A stretch of DNA of 64,000 bases from NCBI GenBank assembly GCA_035464675.1, contig DATHSA010000081.1, forward strand, positions 1 through 64,000, read 5' to 3'. Positions within the stretch are counted from its first letter, which is position 1; each line of letters begins with the position of its first letter. Origin of the DNA: JAUYIV01 sp035464675 (lineage in GTDB: Bacteria > Actinomycetota > Acidimicrobiia > Spongiisociales > UBA11373). Positions 25,593-33,735 of this stretch are shown here, piece by piece. Under the pieces are notes generated by a model. It made no database searches and was not told the DNA's origin. It was given only the letters and a program-made list of their open reading frames with translations. Made by a program: the position numbers and the translations under genes.

Positions 25593-26024
25593 CTACCCGG
25601 CCTCGATCTCCCCGAGGTTGACCACCTGGACCGGGCCCGGGATCCGGGTCGGGGCCGGCGGCTCCTCCTCCGTGTCGGGCGGCTCCAGGTCGTATTTGAT
25701 CAGGAGATGCAGGAAGTCCCTCTGGTAGAAGATCTTGCAGTTGATGTGAGCGTGGTGCTCGCGCAGCAGGCGCACCTTGCGATTCTTCTTCGTGACCAGC
25801 TTCTGATTCATCGTGGTGATCTCGATGAACAGATCCTCGTCCGGAAGGTAGAAGTCCGGTGTGAACCACCCGGTCGGTTCCCCGGCGTCGTCGAATTCGA
25901 TGGGGAACGACCTGGGCTCGTACTCCCAGGCGATCCCATAGAAATCCAGGAGGCGGGCGAACTGTCGCTCGCTGTCGTGGGCGAAGTCGACGAGGTCGGC
26001 CGGTGTCTGGAAGTCGAGGGTCAG
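25593..26024 (-). CDS. Putative PD-(D/E)XK-fold nuclease-like protein
   Basis: A protein of about 143 residues with the order Glu (ERQFARLLDFYGI), then TPDFYLPDEDLFIEITT and a Lys-rich helix (KLVTKKNRKVRLLREH), which looks like Vsr/DUF559-type PD-(D/E)XK folds. The third motif is E-x-T rather than E-x-K; lysines follow a few residues later. No ATG, GTG or TTG lies near the conserved start. A CTG at 26024 is 6 bases after GGAGG and is the best candidate. It follows the MerR gene by one base. Confidence 0.6.
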   Translation of the reverse strand: MTLDFQTPADLVDFAHDSERQFARLLDFYGIAWEYEPRSFPIEFDDAGEPTGWFTPDFYLPDEDLFIEITTMNQKLVTKKNRKVRLLREHHAHINCKIFYQRDFLHLLIKYDLEPPDTEEEPPAPTRIPGPVQVVNLGEIEAG

Positions 26025-26025
26025 G

Positions 26026-26499
26026 TCATGCCTCCAGGCTTGCCGGCACCGGCTCGGCGGCTTCGGACGACTCGGGGAAGAGCCGGTGGATCTCCCCTTC
26101 GAGTTCCTGCTGGACGGGGCCCACGGCGATGCCGAAGACACCCTGTCCGCGGCGGAACACATCGACGACCTCGTCGGCGCTGTGCGCCGCGTAGATGGTC
26201 ACTCCGTCCGAGAGGAGGGTGACCTCCTCCAATGGAGCGCGGCTCTGGAGCTGTTCGCGGAGCAGGTCCATCGCCTGGCGGATCTTCTTGAGGCTCATGC
26301 CGGCGTCGAGCAATCTCTTGATGACGCGCAACTGGACTATGTCGCCGAAGGAATAGAGCCGTTGTGAGCCCGACCCCGTGGCCGTCTTGAGCGACGGTTT
26401 GAGGAGGTCGGTCCGTGCCCAGTAGTCGAGTTGCCGGTAGGTGATCCCCACGATCTTGCAGACCTGTGGGGCGCGATACCCCTGCTGTACGTCAGCCAC
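26026..26499 (-). CDS. MerR-family transcriptional regulator
   Basis: A 157-residue regulator with an N-terminal winged HTH: YRAPQVCKIVGITYRQLDYWARTDLLKPS, then LYSFGDIVQLRVIKRLLDAGMSLKKIRQAM. The C-terminal part has no metal-binding cysteines, so the effector is unknown. It corresponds to the second MerR gene found after garA-ftsR-DUF151 in mycobacteria. GTG start with GGGAGGC upstream. Its promoter carries an inverted repeat over the -35, suggesting autoregulation. Confidence 0.88.
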   Translation of the reverse strand: MADVQQGYRAPQVCKIVGITYRQLDYWARTDLLKPSLKTATGSGSQRLYSFGDIVQLRVIKRLLDAGMSLKKIRQAMDLLREQLQSRAPLEEVTLLSDGVTIYAAHSADEVVDVFRRGQGVFGIAVGPVQQELEGEIHRLFPESSEAAEPVPASLEA

Positions 26500-26563
26500 G
26501 ACGCCTCCCTGACTTCCCCAGAGCTTACACCACCGTAATTCCCTCGCGAGAACTACCGGGATG

Positions 26564-26593
26564 AAGTTAGAGATCGCGACCTCCGGTTGTCAA
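26564..26593 (-). promoter_or_regulatory. Promoter of the MerR gene
   Basis: Minus strand: TTGACA (26593-26588), an 18-base spacer, TAACTT (26569-26564). The -35 lies inside an inverted repeat GGTTGT-CA-ACAACC (26585-26598). Leader of about 58 bases. Confidence 0.6.
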
Positions 26594-26600
26594 CAACCCC

Positions 26601-26609
26601 TGTGGACAA
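26601..26609 (-). promoter_or_regulatory. Single DnaA box
   Basis: TTGTCCACA on the minus strand, the actinobacterial DnaA-box sequence, placed just upstream of the MerR promoter. A single box does not make an origin; it could link this promoter to DnaA. Confidence 0.45.
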
Positions 26610-26721
26610 AGGGAAGGCAGCGGACGGCCTCCAGCGGCCGGCTTCCGTCAGACACCGAAGTTCATGCCCGCCTCCGGAGGCGTCTCGGGATTCCTCCCCG
26701 GGCAGCAGCAGCGGTGGGTCC

Positions 26722-26746
26722 GGCGGTGTGTGGGCTCGCCACCGCC
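26722..26746 (-). terminator. Hairpin after the MBL lipoprotein gene
   Basis: GGCGGTG (26722-26728) pairs with CACCGCC (26740-26746) across an 11-base loop, directly after the stop codon at 26748. No U tract. Confidence 0.45.
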
Positions 26747-26747
26747 C

Positions 26748-27563
26748 TCAGGCCTCGAGCGTCTCGGCGAGCGCGGCCACGGCCGCCGATGCACCTCCGA
26801 GGAGCGGCTCGCCGTGGCCGAAGTAGGCGTCGTCGTAGTCGAGCATCGCGAGCTTGCGCGCCGACTGGATGGCCACCCCCATGTCGGCCGTGAACCCGGG
26901 GTTCGGGCCAAGGACTCCGCCGCCGTCGGGCTGGCCGTTGAGCGCATCACCGGCGATGAGGAATCGCGCCACCGGGTCGAGCACCGAGATGTGGCCGGGG
27001 GTGTGGCCCGGAGTCGCCACCATGTCGAGGCCGAACACCCTGTCGCCGTCCCCCACCGCGTTGACCGGTCCCACCTGGCCGAGCCTGGGGATGTCGTCCG
27101 CCCCGGCGTAGGCCTGGGCCGCAGCGGCGCGGGACAGCACTGCACCGGCGCTGCCGATGTGATCCCCGTGATGGTGAGTGAAGATGACATGGCCGACCGA
27201 CGGCCATCCGAGCCCGAGCACGCCCAGCCCCGACTCGATGTCGGCCTGCGATCCGCTGGTGCCGGTGTCGATCACCGCGGCCGCCCCCTCGCGCGCCACG
27301 ATGTACGCGGAGACGAAGCCCAGGTCGACTCGCTGCACCGTCGCCAGGCTTCCTGGCACGGTCGTTCCGGGGGATTCCGTCGTACCAGGGCCAGCGGTCG
27401 TCGAGGTGGCGCCGGTGGTGGAGGTGGTGGTCGGTGCGCGAGTGGTCGCGTCCCTGGCGTCGTCGGCGCAGGCGGCGAACCCGAACACCGCGAGACCCAC
27501 CGCACCCTTGCCCAGGTTCACGAGAAATTGCCGCCGCCCCACCTGCCGCGGGCGCATCGTCAT
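26748..27563 (-). CDS. Tat-exported lipoprotein of the metallo-beta-lactamase fold
   Basis: A 271-residue protein. The N-terminus GRRQFLVNLGKGAVGLAVFGFAAC has a twin-arginine motif and ends in a lipobox, so it is probably exported folded and lipidated. A Thr/Ser/Pro linker of about 45 residues follows. The MBL domain has THHHGDH (zinc ligands), ATPGHTPGH and IAGDALN. Activity (glyoxalase II-like, lactonase or beta-lactamase) cannot be told. The ATG at 27563 is chosen; 27557 is possible. Confidence 0.82.
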   Translation of the reverse strand: MTMRPRQVGRRQFLVNLGKGAVGLAVFGFAACADDARDATTRAPTTTSTTGATSTTAGPGTTESPGTTVPGSLATVQRVDLGFVSAYIVAREGAAAVIDTGTSGSQADIESGLGVLGLGWPSVGHVIFTHHHGDHIGSAGAVLSRAAAAQAYAGADDIPRLGQVGPVNAVGDGDRVFGLDMVATPGHTPGHISVLDPVARFLIAGDALNGQPDGGGVLGPNPGFTADMGVAIQSARKLAMLDYDDAYFGHGEPLLGGASAAVAALAETLEA

Positions 27564-27677
27564 CTGATTCCCGTCATCCGGTTGGAGCGCATTCTTGTGA
27601 CATGCTCGCGGCAATGCGTCAGTAGAGCTCGGTTGACGGCTCCGGCCGGGTGCGGGGCAGACGCGGCGCTGCTGCCG

Positions 27678-28676
27678 CTATCGCGTCGCCATCCCGCGCA
27701 GCTGATCGACCTGATCCGATGAGCCGATGGCGATGATCATCTGACCCGAGCGGATCCGGTGATCGGGGGCCGGGTTGAAATGCAGCTCCCCGTCGGTCGT
27801 CTCCACCGCGAGGACCAGGGCGCCGCTGCGCTCCCGGATCTCGGAGTCGCGCAGGGTCTTTCCGTTCAACGGGCTGCTCGTGTCGATCTCGACTCCTTCG
27901 ATTCGGAGCTCCATGAGTCGTCCATGCAGGATCACGTCGACGAACTCGTCTAGCCGGGGCTCAGCGGCCAGCGCCGCCAGTCGATGTGCGCCGACGAGCT
28001 GCGGTGACACGACCCGGTCGGCACCGGCCAGGCGAAGTTTCTGCTGCGCCTCCAACTCCGTGGCGCGGGCGATCACCGGAAGGTCGGGGCGCCGATTCTT
28101 GGCCGACAGCACGATGACGAGGTTGTCGTTGTCGTTCCGCACGCAGGCGATGAGGGCGCGAGCGCGATCGATGCCGGCGTCGCCGAGAGTCTCATAACGC
28201 GTGGCATCCCCCGTGACGACAAGGGCCCCGGTCTCGACGCCATCGGCGGCCGCTTCGGGGATCGCCTCGACGACGACCACGGGGATGTTCTCTTCCTTGA
28301 GGGCCTGCCAGACGTTCTGGCCGACGCGGCCGAATCCGCAGACGATCACGTGGTTCTGGAGTCGGCTTATCTGGCGGTCCATACGTCTCCGGCGGAGCTC
28401 GCCGCCGAGGAACCGTTCTAGGCCCATCTCCACGGCGGTGGCCGCAGTGTAGAGAGCGGTGCCCACCCCGAGGACGATGATGACGGTGGTCATGAATCGT
28501 CCCGCCGACGACAGCGGGAAGATCTCGCCGAAGCCGACCGTGGAGATGGTCACCACCGTCATATAGAGCGACTCGCCGAAGGAGGCGCCCTCGATGATCA
28601 TGTAGCCCGCCGTCCCGGCCACCGTGACGAGCGTGAGGACGATCACGCCGCCGACGACACGGCGCTCTCTGCTCAT
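27678..28676 (-). CDS. Potassium channel with RCK domains (MthK-like)
   Basis: A 332-residue channel: helix 8-28, pore loop with selectivity filter TVGFG at 46-50, helix about 62-85, then an RCK_N domain starting HVIVCGFGRVGQ (109-120) and an RCK_C domain to the end. This is a two-helix, ligand-gated K+ channel of the MthK/TrkA-N type. The ATG overlaps the DUF151 stop (ATGA). Last gene of the garA-to-channel operon. Confidence 0.92.
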   Translation of the reverse strand: MSRERRVVGGVIVLTLVTVAGTAGYMIIEGASFGESLYMTVVTISTVGFGEIFPLSSAGRFMTTVIIVLGVGTALYTAATAVEMGLERFLGGELRRRRMDRQISRLQNHVIVCGFGRVGQNVWQALKEENIPVVVVEAIPEAAADGVETGALVVTGDATRYETLGDAGIDRARALIACVRNDNDNLVIVLSAKNRRPDLPVIARATELEAQQKLRLAGADRVVSPQLVGAHRLAALAAEPRLDEFVDVILHGRLMELRIEGVEIDTSSPLNGKTLRDSEIRERSGALVLAVETTDGELHFNPAPDHRIRSGQMIIAIGSSDQVDQLRGMATR

Positions 28677-29167
28677 CCGGGCGAGCCGAAGTCCTCGGGG
28701 CTGACGTCCTGGAGGAACGACCGGAAGCGGGCCACCTCGTCTTCCTCGTCCTCGTCCCGGAGCTCGACCCCCGCCTCGTCCAACACTGCCGGCAGGACGA
28801 AGATCGGGGCGTTGGTGCGGGCCGCCAGCGCGATGGAGTCGGAGGGGCGGGCCGACACCGTGATCTCGGTGCCGTCGCGCTCGAAGACCAGGTCGGCATA
28901 GAAGATGCCGTCGCGCAACTCGGTGACGACCACCCGGTCCACGCGGGCTTCGAGCGCCGTGATGACCTCCTTGAGGAGATCGTGGGTCATCGGGCGCTGA
29001 GGCTCGACGCCTTCGAGAGCCAGTGCGATCGCCGTCGCCTCATTCGTCCCGATCCATATCGGGAGGAACCGGGACCCACCGATCTCACGCAGGAGTGCGA
29101 TGGGCGTGTTGGTCGGCAGCTCGATTCTCACGCCGACCAGTTCGACGGGGATGCTCTCGTTGGTCAC
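28673..29167 (-). CDS. DUF151 bifunctional-nuclease-family protein
   Basis: A 164-residue BFN/DUF151 protein (VRIELPTNTPIALLREIGGSRFLPIWIG, then RPSDSIALAARTNAPIF). A plant member has nuclease activity, but the bacterial role is not established. It occupies the same position after garA-ftsR in mycobacteria. GTG start overlaps the hpt stop (GTGA), and TAGTCT lies 6 bases upstream, so it may also have its own leaderless transcript. Confidence 0.88.
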   Translation of the reverse strand: MTNESIPVELVGVRIELPTNTPIALLREIGGSRFLPIWIGTNEATAIALALEGVEPQRPMTHDLLKEVITALEARVDRVVVTELRDGIFYADLVFERDGTEITVSARPSDSIALAARTNAPIFVLPAVLDEAGVELRDEDEEDEVARFRSFLQDVSPEDFGSPG

Positions 29168-29745
29168 CTTTTCAGACTATCACTGGCCCTTCCGAACACC
29201 TCCCTGGCAAGGATCCCAGGATCGTCACGGAACTCGGCGAGGTCCAGGATCGCCCACAGCGAGGGCAGGTTGCGGTATGTGCCCTCCCAATCCAGCCCGT
29301 ACCCCAGCAGGAACTCGTCCCCCACCTCGAATCCTCGGTATTCGAGATCGACGTCGACGATGCGGCGCGTCGTCTTGTCCAGGAGGGTCACGGTGGCGAG
29401 CGAGGCGGGCCCGCGGGTATCGAGCAACCCCAGGAGATAGCTCAGAGTCAAGCCGGTGTCGACCACGTCCTCGACGATGATCACGTCACGCCCCGCGAGC
29501 GACGTGGCCGAGTCCATGGCGATGCCGACGCGCCCTTCCTCTCCGAACCGGGTCAGACCGAGGAAGTCGATCTCGATCTCGGGAGGCATGTGCCGCGACA
29601 GGTCGGCGAGGAAGGGAACGGCTCCGTCGAGGACGCCCAGGAGCACCGGTTCGCGGCCCCGGTAGTCCGCGGAGATCTCCTCCCCGAGTTCGGCGACTCG
29701 ATCCTGGAGTGCCGTGACGCCGACGACCTCGGTGAGGATGCTCAC
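29164..29745 (-). CDS. hpt: Hypoxanthine phosphoribosyltransferase
   Basis: A 193-residue purine-salvage enzyme that makes IMP or GMP from hypoxanthine or guanine and PRPP. The PRPP loop is VIIVEDVVDTGLT (88-100); VLDGAVPFLADL and the C-terminal FLLGYGLDWEG support it. GTG start overlaps the carboxypeptidase stop (GTGA). It is an insert relative to the usual garA cluster. Confidence 0.94.
   Translation of the reverse strand: MSILTEVVGVTALQDRVAELGEEISADYRGREPVLLGVLDGAVPFLADLSRHMPPEIEIDFLGLTRFGEEGRVGIAMDSATSLAGRDVIIVEDVVDTGLTLSYLLGLLDTRGPASLATVTLLDKTTRRIVDVDLEYRGFEVGDEFLLGYGLDWEGTYRNLPSLWAILDLAEFRDDPGILAREVFGRASDSLKR
29168..29179 (-). promoter_or_regulatory. Putative internal leaderless promoter before DUF151
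   Basis: TAGTCT (29179-29174) is 6 bases before the GTG, inside the 3' end of hpt. Confidence 0.4.
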
Positions 29746-30779
29746 GGCTCACCTCCGAGGACACCTGGCAGCAGCAGCCGGAAGGCACGGTCGAGCGAGT
29801 CCGTGAGCGGGGTGTGCGCCGCGGTGCCGGTCGTCGCCGCGGGGAGGGCACCGGCTGCCCTCAGGCGGGGCACGTACCACTCGGGGAACGACAGCTCCCA
29901 GTCGGTGCCGGCTGCTGCGCTGAAGAAGTAGTCGCGTGGACCGAGCGTCGTCCCAGCCCACGCCAGGATCTCTCGGGTCGCCTGCCGCCGGTTGGTCGAG
30001 CCGAGCACGACGGCGAGGTAGTCGCCGTGAGACGTCACCTCGTAGGAGAGCATCGTCTGTCCGGCGGCGAGGGTGTCTCCGGTCTTCAGCCCGAAGAGGC
30101 CCGGGAAGATCCCGAGGTCGCGGTTGGTGGCGGTGACCTCGATGGGTCGTCCGCCTGGATCGAAGTCGAGGTGCTTGATCCGTGCGATGTGCAGCACGTC
30201 GGGGTACCCGAGTGCCGCGCGTCCGAGTTGGCTGAGGTCTCGAGCGGTCGAGAGGTGGCCGGTGGTGTCGAGTCCGTTCGGATTGATGAAGAAGCTGTTG
30301 GTCATGCCGAGCGACGCCGCCCGCTGGTTCATCAGGCCGACAAATGTGGGCACGTCGCCGGAAACATGCTCGGCGAGGGCGACCGCGGCGTCGTTGCCGG
30401 ACTGGACCAGGATGTTGGCGAGGAGGTCGTGAACGGTCCACGTCTCCCCCTGGCGAACGTCTGGCTGGCCTATGTAGCCGATCGGGGTGGCGTCTGCGTT
30501 GCTGCTGATGACGACCAGGTTGGTGAGCGAGGCGCGGTCGGCCACGATGATGGCCGTCAGCAGTTTGGTGATCGAGGCAGGGGCCCGCTGCGTGTCGGGG
30601 TCCAGCGATGCGAGTTCGGCGTCGTGGTCGACGGACCAGACCATCCAGGAACTGGCGTCGATGGTAGGAGGGGCCTCGGCGGGAAAGCACGCCATCGGAG
30701 GCGGCGGCAGGCTGAGGGGCCGGAGGCCGGGTGATGGTCCGAGCACGGTCGTCAGCGCGATGGCGGCCAGAAACGACAT
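29742..30779 (-). CDS. D-alanyl-D-alanine carboxypeptidase (peptidase S11)
   Basis: A 345-residue penicillin-binding protein that trims D-Ala from peptidoglycan pentapeptides. Active-site motifs are SITK (Ser69), SGN (127-129) and KTG (232-234). The N-terminal hydrophobic stretch looks like a short signal peptide. C-terminal hydrophobic segment FRLLLPGVLGG is weak as an anchor. ATG overlaps the ftsR stop (ATGA). Being downstream of a division regulator is consistent with a cell-wall role. Confidence 0.9.
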   Translation of the reverse strand: MSFLAAIALTTVLGPSPGLRPLSLPPPPMACFPAEAPPTIDASSWMVWSVDHDAELASLDPDTQRAPASITKLLTAIIVADRASLTNLVVISSNADATPIGYIGQPDVRQGETWTVHDLLANILVQSGNDAAVALAEHVSGDVPTFVGLMNQRAASLGMTNSFFINPNGLDTTGHLSTARDLSQLGRAALGYPDVLHIARIKHLDFDPGGRPIEVTATNRDLGIFPGLFGLKTGDTLAAGQTMLSYEVTSHGDYLAVVLGSTNRRQATREILAWAGTTLGPRDYFFSAAAGTDWELSFPEWYVPRLRAAGALPAATTGTAAHTPLTDSLDRAFRLLLPGVLGGEP

Positions 30780-31471
30780 CAGCGTCCGAGAGTGTCCCGT
30801 AGCTCGGCGCGCACGAGCGCCTCCTGCATCTCGCGAGCGGCCTGGGCGACGTCGGCGAGGATCTCGGCCGCCTGCTGGCGACTCGCCGGGCTGGCGTGGC
30901 GGAGCAACGGCCCCACCAGTTGGCGAAACAGGTCGACCTCTCGATTCGCCGCCAGCCTGATCGCCCTCAGGTGACGCGCCTCGAGGCCATGACCTATCAG
31001 GCGATGGGCGGCCTGGACGACTGCCAGGTCCTCGTCGGTGTAACTGGCGTCGCCGTCGTCGCCGGGAGGGTCCAGGACGCCGTGGTCGATCAACTCGTCC
31101 ACCACCCCGCGGGAAACGCCTGCGGAGCGCGCCAGTTCCTCGGAGTCGAGGGTTGTCTCGCTGGCCGCGAAGTACGTCTCGGGGGGAGGTCCGGCGGGCG
31201 GCGCCCGGGTGGGCTCCTCGCCGCGCTCCCAGGCATTGAGCTTGCTCTTGATCACCTTGAGGGGGAGGAAGTGGTCCTTCTGCTGGCGAAGGATGTACCG
31301 GACCCGCTCGATGTCGATCTCGCGGAACGACCTGTAGCCGGAGGAGGTGCGCGGCGGATGGATCAGTCCTTCGCTCTCGAGGAACCTGAGCTTCGAGATC
31401 GTCACCGAGGGGAACTCCTTCTGGAGCAGCTCGGCGACGTCTCCGATCGTGAGTCGCTTCTCCGAGGTCAT
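30779..31471 (-). CDS. ftsR: MerR-family regulator FtsR
   Basis: A 230-residue regulator with an N-terminal MerR HTH (LTIGDVAELLQKEFPSVTISKLRFLESEGLIHPPRTSSGYRSF). In Corynebacterium the homologue FtsR activates ftsZ. The position between garA and DUF151 is conserved. ATG overlaps the garA stop. The C-terminal half is helical, without metal-site cysteines. Confidence 0.9.
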   Translation of the reverse strand: MTSEKRLTIGDVAELLQKEFPSVTISKLRFLESEGLIHPPRTSSGYRSFREIDIERVRYILRQQKDHFLPLKVIKSKLNAWERGEEPTRAPPAGPPPETYFAASETTLDSEELARSAGVSRGVVDELIDHGVLDPPGDDGDASYTDEDLAVVQAAHRLIGHGLEARHLRAIRLAANREVDLFRQLVGPLLRHASPASRQQAAEILADVAQAAREMQEALVRAELRDTLGR

Positions 31472-31881
31472 GCTCCGCGCGCCACGATGAGGTGGAATCG
31501 GCCGATGATGACCTCGTCCCCGGGCTCGAGGGCGGCGCCCTCGGTGCGCTTGCCGTTCACATAGGTGCCATTGGTCGATCCCTTGTCCCTCACCCAGAGG
31601 TGCCCGCCCTCGACGATGAATTCGGCATGGGATCGGGACACCGAGATGTCATCGAGGAAGATCGGCGCCCCGGTGTCCCGGCCCGCCGCGGTCACCCCTT
31701 CCGGAAGGCTCCAATGGAGCCCCCGTTGTGGACCGGAGCCGACGATGACGGCGTACCCCGCCAGCCCGGGGATGCCCGCCGCCGCCTCGCGGTCCCGCAG
31801 CGAGTGGATCTGGGCGAACGCGTCGATCTGCTCGGTCCGGTCGCGTTCGTCCTCGGGGGGCATTGGGGGGGTGTCGGGCAC
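31468..31881 (-). CDS. garA: FHA-domain protein GarA
   Basis: A 137-residue protein: short N-terminal tail with a phosphorylatable Thr16 (DRTEQID) and an FHA domain from about 45 to 137 with FLDDISVSRSHAEF and DKGSTNGTYVNG. In mycobacteria GarA is phosphorylated by Pkn kinases and controls 2-oxoglutarate enzymes. The tail lacks the exact ETTS motif. GTG start, 6 bases after TACCAT. First gene of a chain of 4-base overlaps down to the K+ channel. Confidence 0.9.
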   Translation of the reverse strand: MPDTPPMPPEDERDRTEQIDAFAQIHSLRDREAAAGIPGLAGYAVIVGSGPQRGLHWSLPEGVTAAGRDTGAPIFLDDISVSRSHAEFIVEGGHLWVRDKGSTNGTYVNGKRTEGAALEPGDEVIIGRFHLIVARGA

Positions 31882-31893
31882 AGCGCAATGGTA
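31882..31893 (-). promoter_or_regulatory. Putative leaderless promoter of garA
   Basis: TACCAT (31893-31888) is 6 bases before the GTG. Confidence 0.5.
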
Positions 31894-31941
31894 CCGCCGG
31901 TGGGACTCATACTCTCGATCAAGGGTTGAGGGTGGGGATTC

Positions 31942-31955
31942 GTTGCCCGTTGCCC
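31942..31955 (-). repeat. Seven-base tandem repeat, copy 2
   Basis: Two GTTGCCC units on the plus strand (GGGCAAC on the minus), 11 bases past the gcvH stop codon. Confidence 0.6.
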
Positions 31956-31966
31956 TTTGTCTTCGC

Positions 31967-32347
31967 TCAGGCGATCAAGGCCTTGTACGCCTCGGCATCG
32001 AGCATGCCCTCGAAGTCGGAGGGGTCGTCGGGCTGGATGGCGATGAACCAGCCCCTGTCGTAGGGGTCCTCGTTGATCAACTCGGGTGCAGAAGGCAGCG
32101 CGCTGTTGACGCGGGCCACGGTGCCCGCCATCGGCGCGTAGACCTCGGCGAGCGACTTGGTCGACTCGACCTCGGCGACGGTCGTTCCGGCCTCGACATG
32201 ATTCCCCTCGGCGGGCAGATCGACGAAGACGACGTCTCCCAAGGCGTCCTGGGCGTAGTCGGTGATCCCGATGCGGACCAGGCCGTCGTCCTCGAGGAGT
32301 CCCCACTCGTGCTGGTCGGTGTAGCGGCGGTCGGAGGGGACGTTCAC
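31967..32347 (-). CDS. gcvH: Glycine cleavage system H-protein
   Basis: A 126-residue lipoyl carrier. The lipoylation lysine is Lys64 in EVESTKSLAEVYAP. It shuttles the aminomethyl arm between GcvP and GcvT, encoded 6 kb downstream. GTG start at 32347 overlaps the pgsA stop and has AGGAG 8 bases upstream. Not in one operon with gcvT but in the conserved gcvH-garA order. Confidence 0.95.
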   Translation of the reverse strand: MNVPSDRRYTDQHEWGLLEDDGLVRIGITDYAQDALGDVVFVDLPAEGNHVEAGTTVAEVESTKSLAEVYAPMAGTVARVNSALPSAPELINEDPYDRGWFIAIQPDDPSDFEGMLDAEAYKALIA

Positions 32348-32919
32348 CGGGCAACTCCTGGGTCGGCTTCCGGCCCGGAGGATACCGCTCGTGACGCACG
32401 CCACATGTCGCTCATGTACTGGGTGGCGACGACGTAGTAGAGGAGCAGCGACGGCACGACGAGGATCCATCCCGCCGCGCCCCAGAACCCGGAGCCGGTT
32501 CCCTCGTACACGTAGAAGGAGGGGATCGCGAAGTAGAGCCCGAACGTGGCGATCTTCCCCATCCGTCGCACCGGGATCTGGGCGCGGAAGCGGATCGCGA
32601 GTGCCAGCGCGCCCAGCCCCACCACGGACTCCCGGACGACGAGCAATGCGGCGACGACCCAGGGAAGAGTCCCAGTGATCCATCCGACGATCACTGCGGC
32701 GGCCACGGCGAACCGGTCGGCGAGCGGGTCGAGCATCTTGCCGAGATTCGACACCTGGCCGAGACGCCGGGCCAGGTAGCCGTCGATCCAGTCGGTGGCG
32801 CCGATGAAGCCGAGCAGCAGGCCGGCTGACGTGGCGTCGTCCCGGCCCACCGCCAGCCACACGAACAGCGGAACGAGCAGGATCCGCGCGAAGGAGATCA
32901 GATTGGGGATGGTGAGCAT
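32344..32919 (-). CDS. pgsA: CDP-alcohol phosphatidyltransferase (PgsA-like)
   Basis: A 191-residue membrane enzyme of phospholipid synthesis with the signature D-x2-DG-x2-AR-x8-G-x3-D-x3-D visible from DWIDGYLARR to LDPLAD (residues about 43-67). Several transmembrane helices. Phosphatidylglycerolphosphate synthase is most likely, but a phosphatidylinositol-phosphate synthase is possible. ATG overlaps the upstream stop (ATGA). Confidence 0.88.
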   Translation of the reverse strand: MLTIPNLISFARILLVPLFVWLAVGRDDATSAGLLLGFIGATDWIDGYLARRLGQVSNLGKMLDPLADRFAVAAAVIVGWITGTLPWVVAALLVVRESVVGLGALALAIRFRAQIPVRRMGKIATFGLYFAIPSFYVYEGTGSGFWGAAGWILVVPSLLLYYVVATQYMSDMWRASRAVSSGPEADPGVAR

Positions 32920-33326
32920 CAGGTCGCGGCTCGCACCCTGAACGGAATGCGGGCGAGCTCCGTCCCCTCGTGCTCGACGAGGAACACGTAACCCCCCGGC
33001 TTGGGGAACCGGACATTCCCGAAGGCGCCGACGAGAGGCACCACCGTCGATGCTCCCGCCGGGAGTGACGACGGGGCTCCGACCCGGAGGTTCCCCTGTG
33101 ACTCGATCCCCATCTCGCTGCCGTCCTCGTCGAGCAGCACGATCCTGAGGGGAAGATCCCGGTTGCGATCACCGGGTCCGACCTCGGCGACGAGGACCAC
33201 CGCAAGGCTTCGGTAGACCACCGGGAAGGACTTGGCGGTGATCATGTCGAAGGCGCCGCCGAGCACGTACAGCTTGCCGGCGGTGACCTGCGCGGCGTCG
33301 GCCAGCATCGCCGATGTGAGCCTCAT
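32919..33326 (-). CDS. DUF6941-like protein
   Basis: A 135-residue protein, MLADAAQVTAGKLYVLGGAFDMI at the start, then strand-rich sequence with LLDEDGSEMG and FPKPGGYVFLVEHEGTEL. This pattern resembles DUF6941-family proteins, a beta-sandwich of unknown role. ATG at 33326 overlaps the VOC gene stop. No signal peptide. Confidence 0.65.
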   Translation of the reverse strand: MRLTSAMLADAAQVTAGKLYVLGGAFDMITAKSFPVVYRSLAVVLVAEVGPGDRNRDLPLRIVLLDEDGSEMGIESQGNLRVGAPSSLPAGASTVVPLVGAFGNVRFPKPGGYVFLVEHEGTELARIPFRVRAAT

Positions 33327-33664
33327 GACCCGGCCGGCTCCTCCAGGGCGTAGACGCGCCCGTCGGGATCCCGCACCCGGAGCCACCGGGTGCCCCAGTG
33401 GGTGGCTTCGGCCGGAGTGATCACCTCGACGCCAGGGCCGGGTTCGAACGAATCCGCCGACTCGACATCGAAGAACACGTTGGCGGCCGGATCGTCCTGC
33501 ACCTCCGCGAGCACCACGACCGCCTCGTTGCAGCGGAGGCGGCCGGCCCGATGGCCCTCACTTCCCCAGCGCTCCTCGAAAGAGAATCCGAGTCCCTCCC
33601 AGAAGGCGACGCTCCGCTCCCAGTGGCGTGTCTCGGCATAGAGGTGGTCGATCCCCCGAAGCAT
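33323..33664 (-). CDS. VOC-superfamily (glyoxalase-like) protein
   Basis: A 113-residue VOC-fold protein: GIDHLYAETRHWERSVAFWEGLGFSFEERWG and the late DPDGRVYALEE are typical. It could be a dioxygenase, isomerase or resistance protein; metal ligands suggested by His7 and Glu108. First gene of the operon with pgsA and gcvH. ATG start, 6 bases after TACAGT. Confidence 0.8.
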   Translation of the reverse strand: MLRGIDHLYAETRHWERSVAFWEGLGFSFEERWGSEGHRAGRLRCNEAVVVLAEVQDDPAANVFFDVESADSFEPGPGVEVITPAEATHWGTRWLRVRDPDGRVYALEEPAGS

Positions 33665-33676
33665 GGGCCGACTGTA
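33665..33676 (-). promoter_or_regulatory. Putative leaderless promoter of the VOC gene
   Basis: TACAGT (33676-33671) is 6 bases before the ATG at 33664. Confidence 0.5.
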
Positions 33677-33735
33677 GTTGGCGCCCGTGGCGCGTCTGAT
33701 GGCATCGGCTGGGGACGCCGGATGAGAGGAGCCGG

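Noticed and set aside
26601..26609. Origin of replication marked by the DnaA box
   Set aside because: A single box without others nearby and no dnaA or dnaN genes; the window instead has the terminus site dif.
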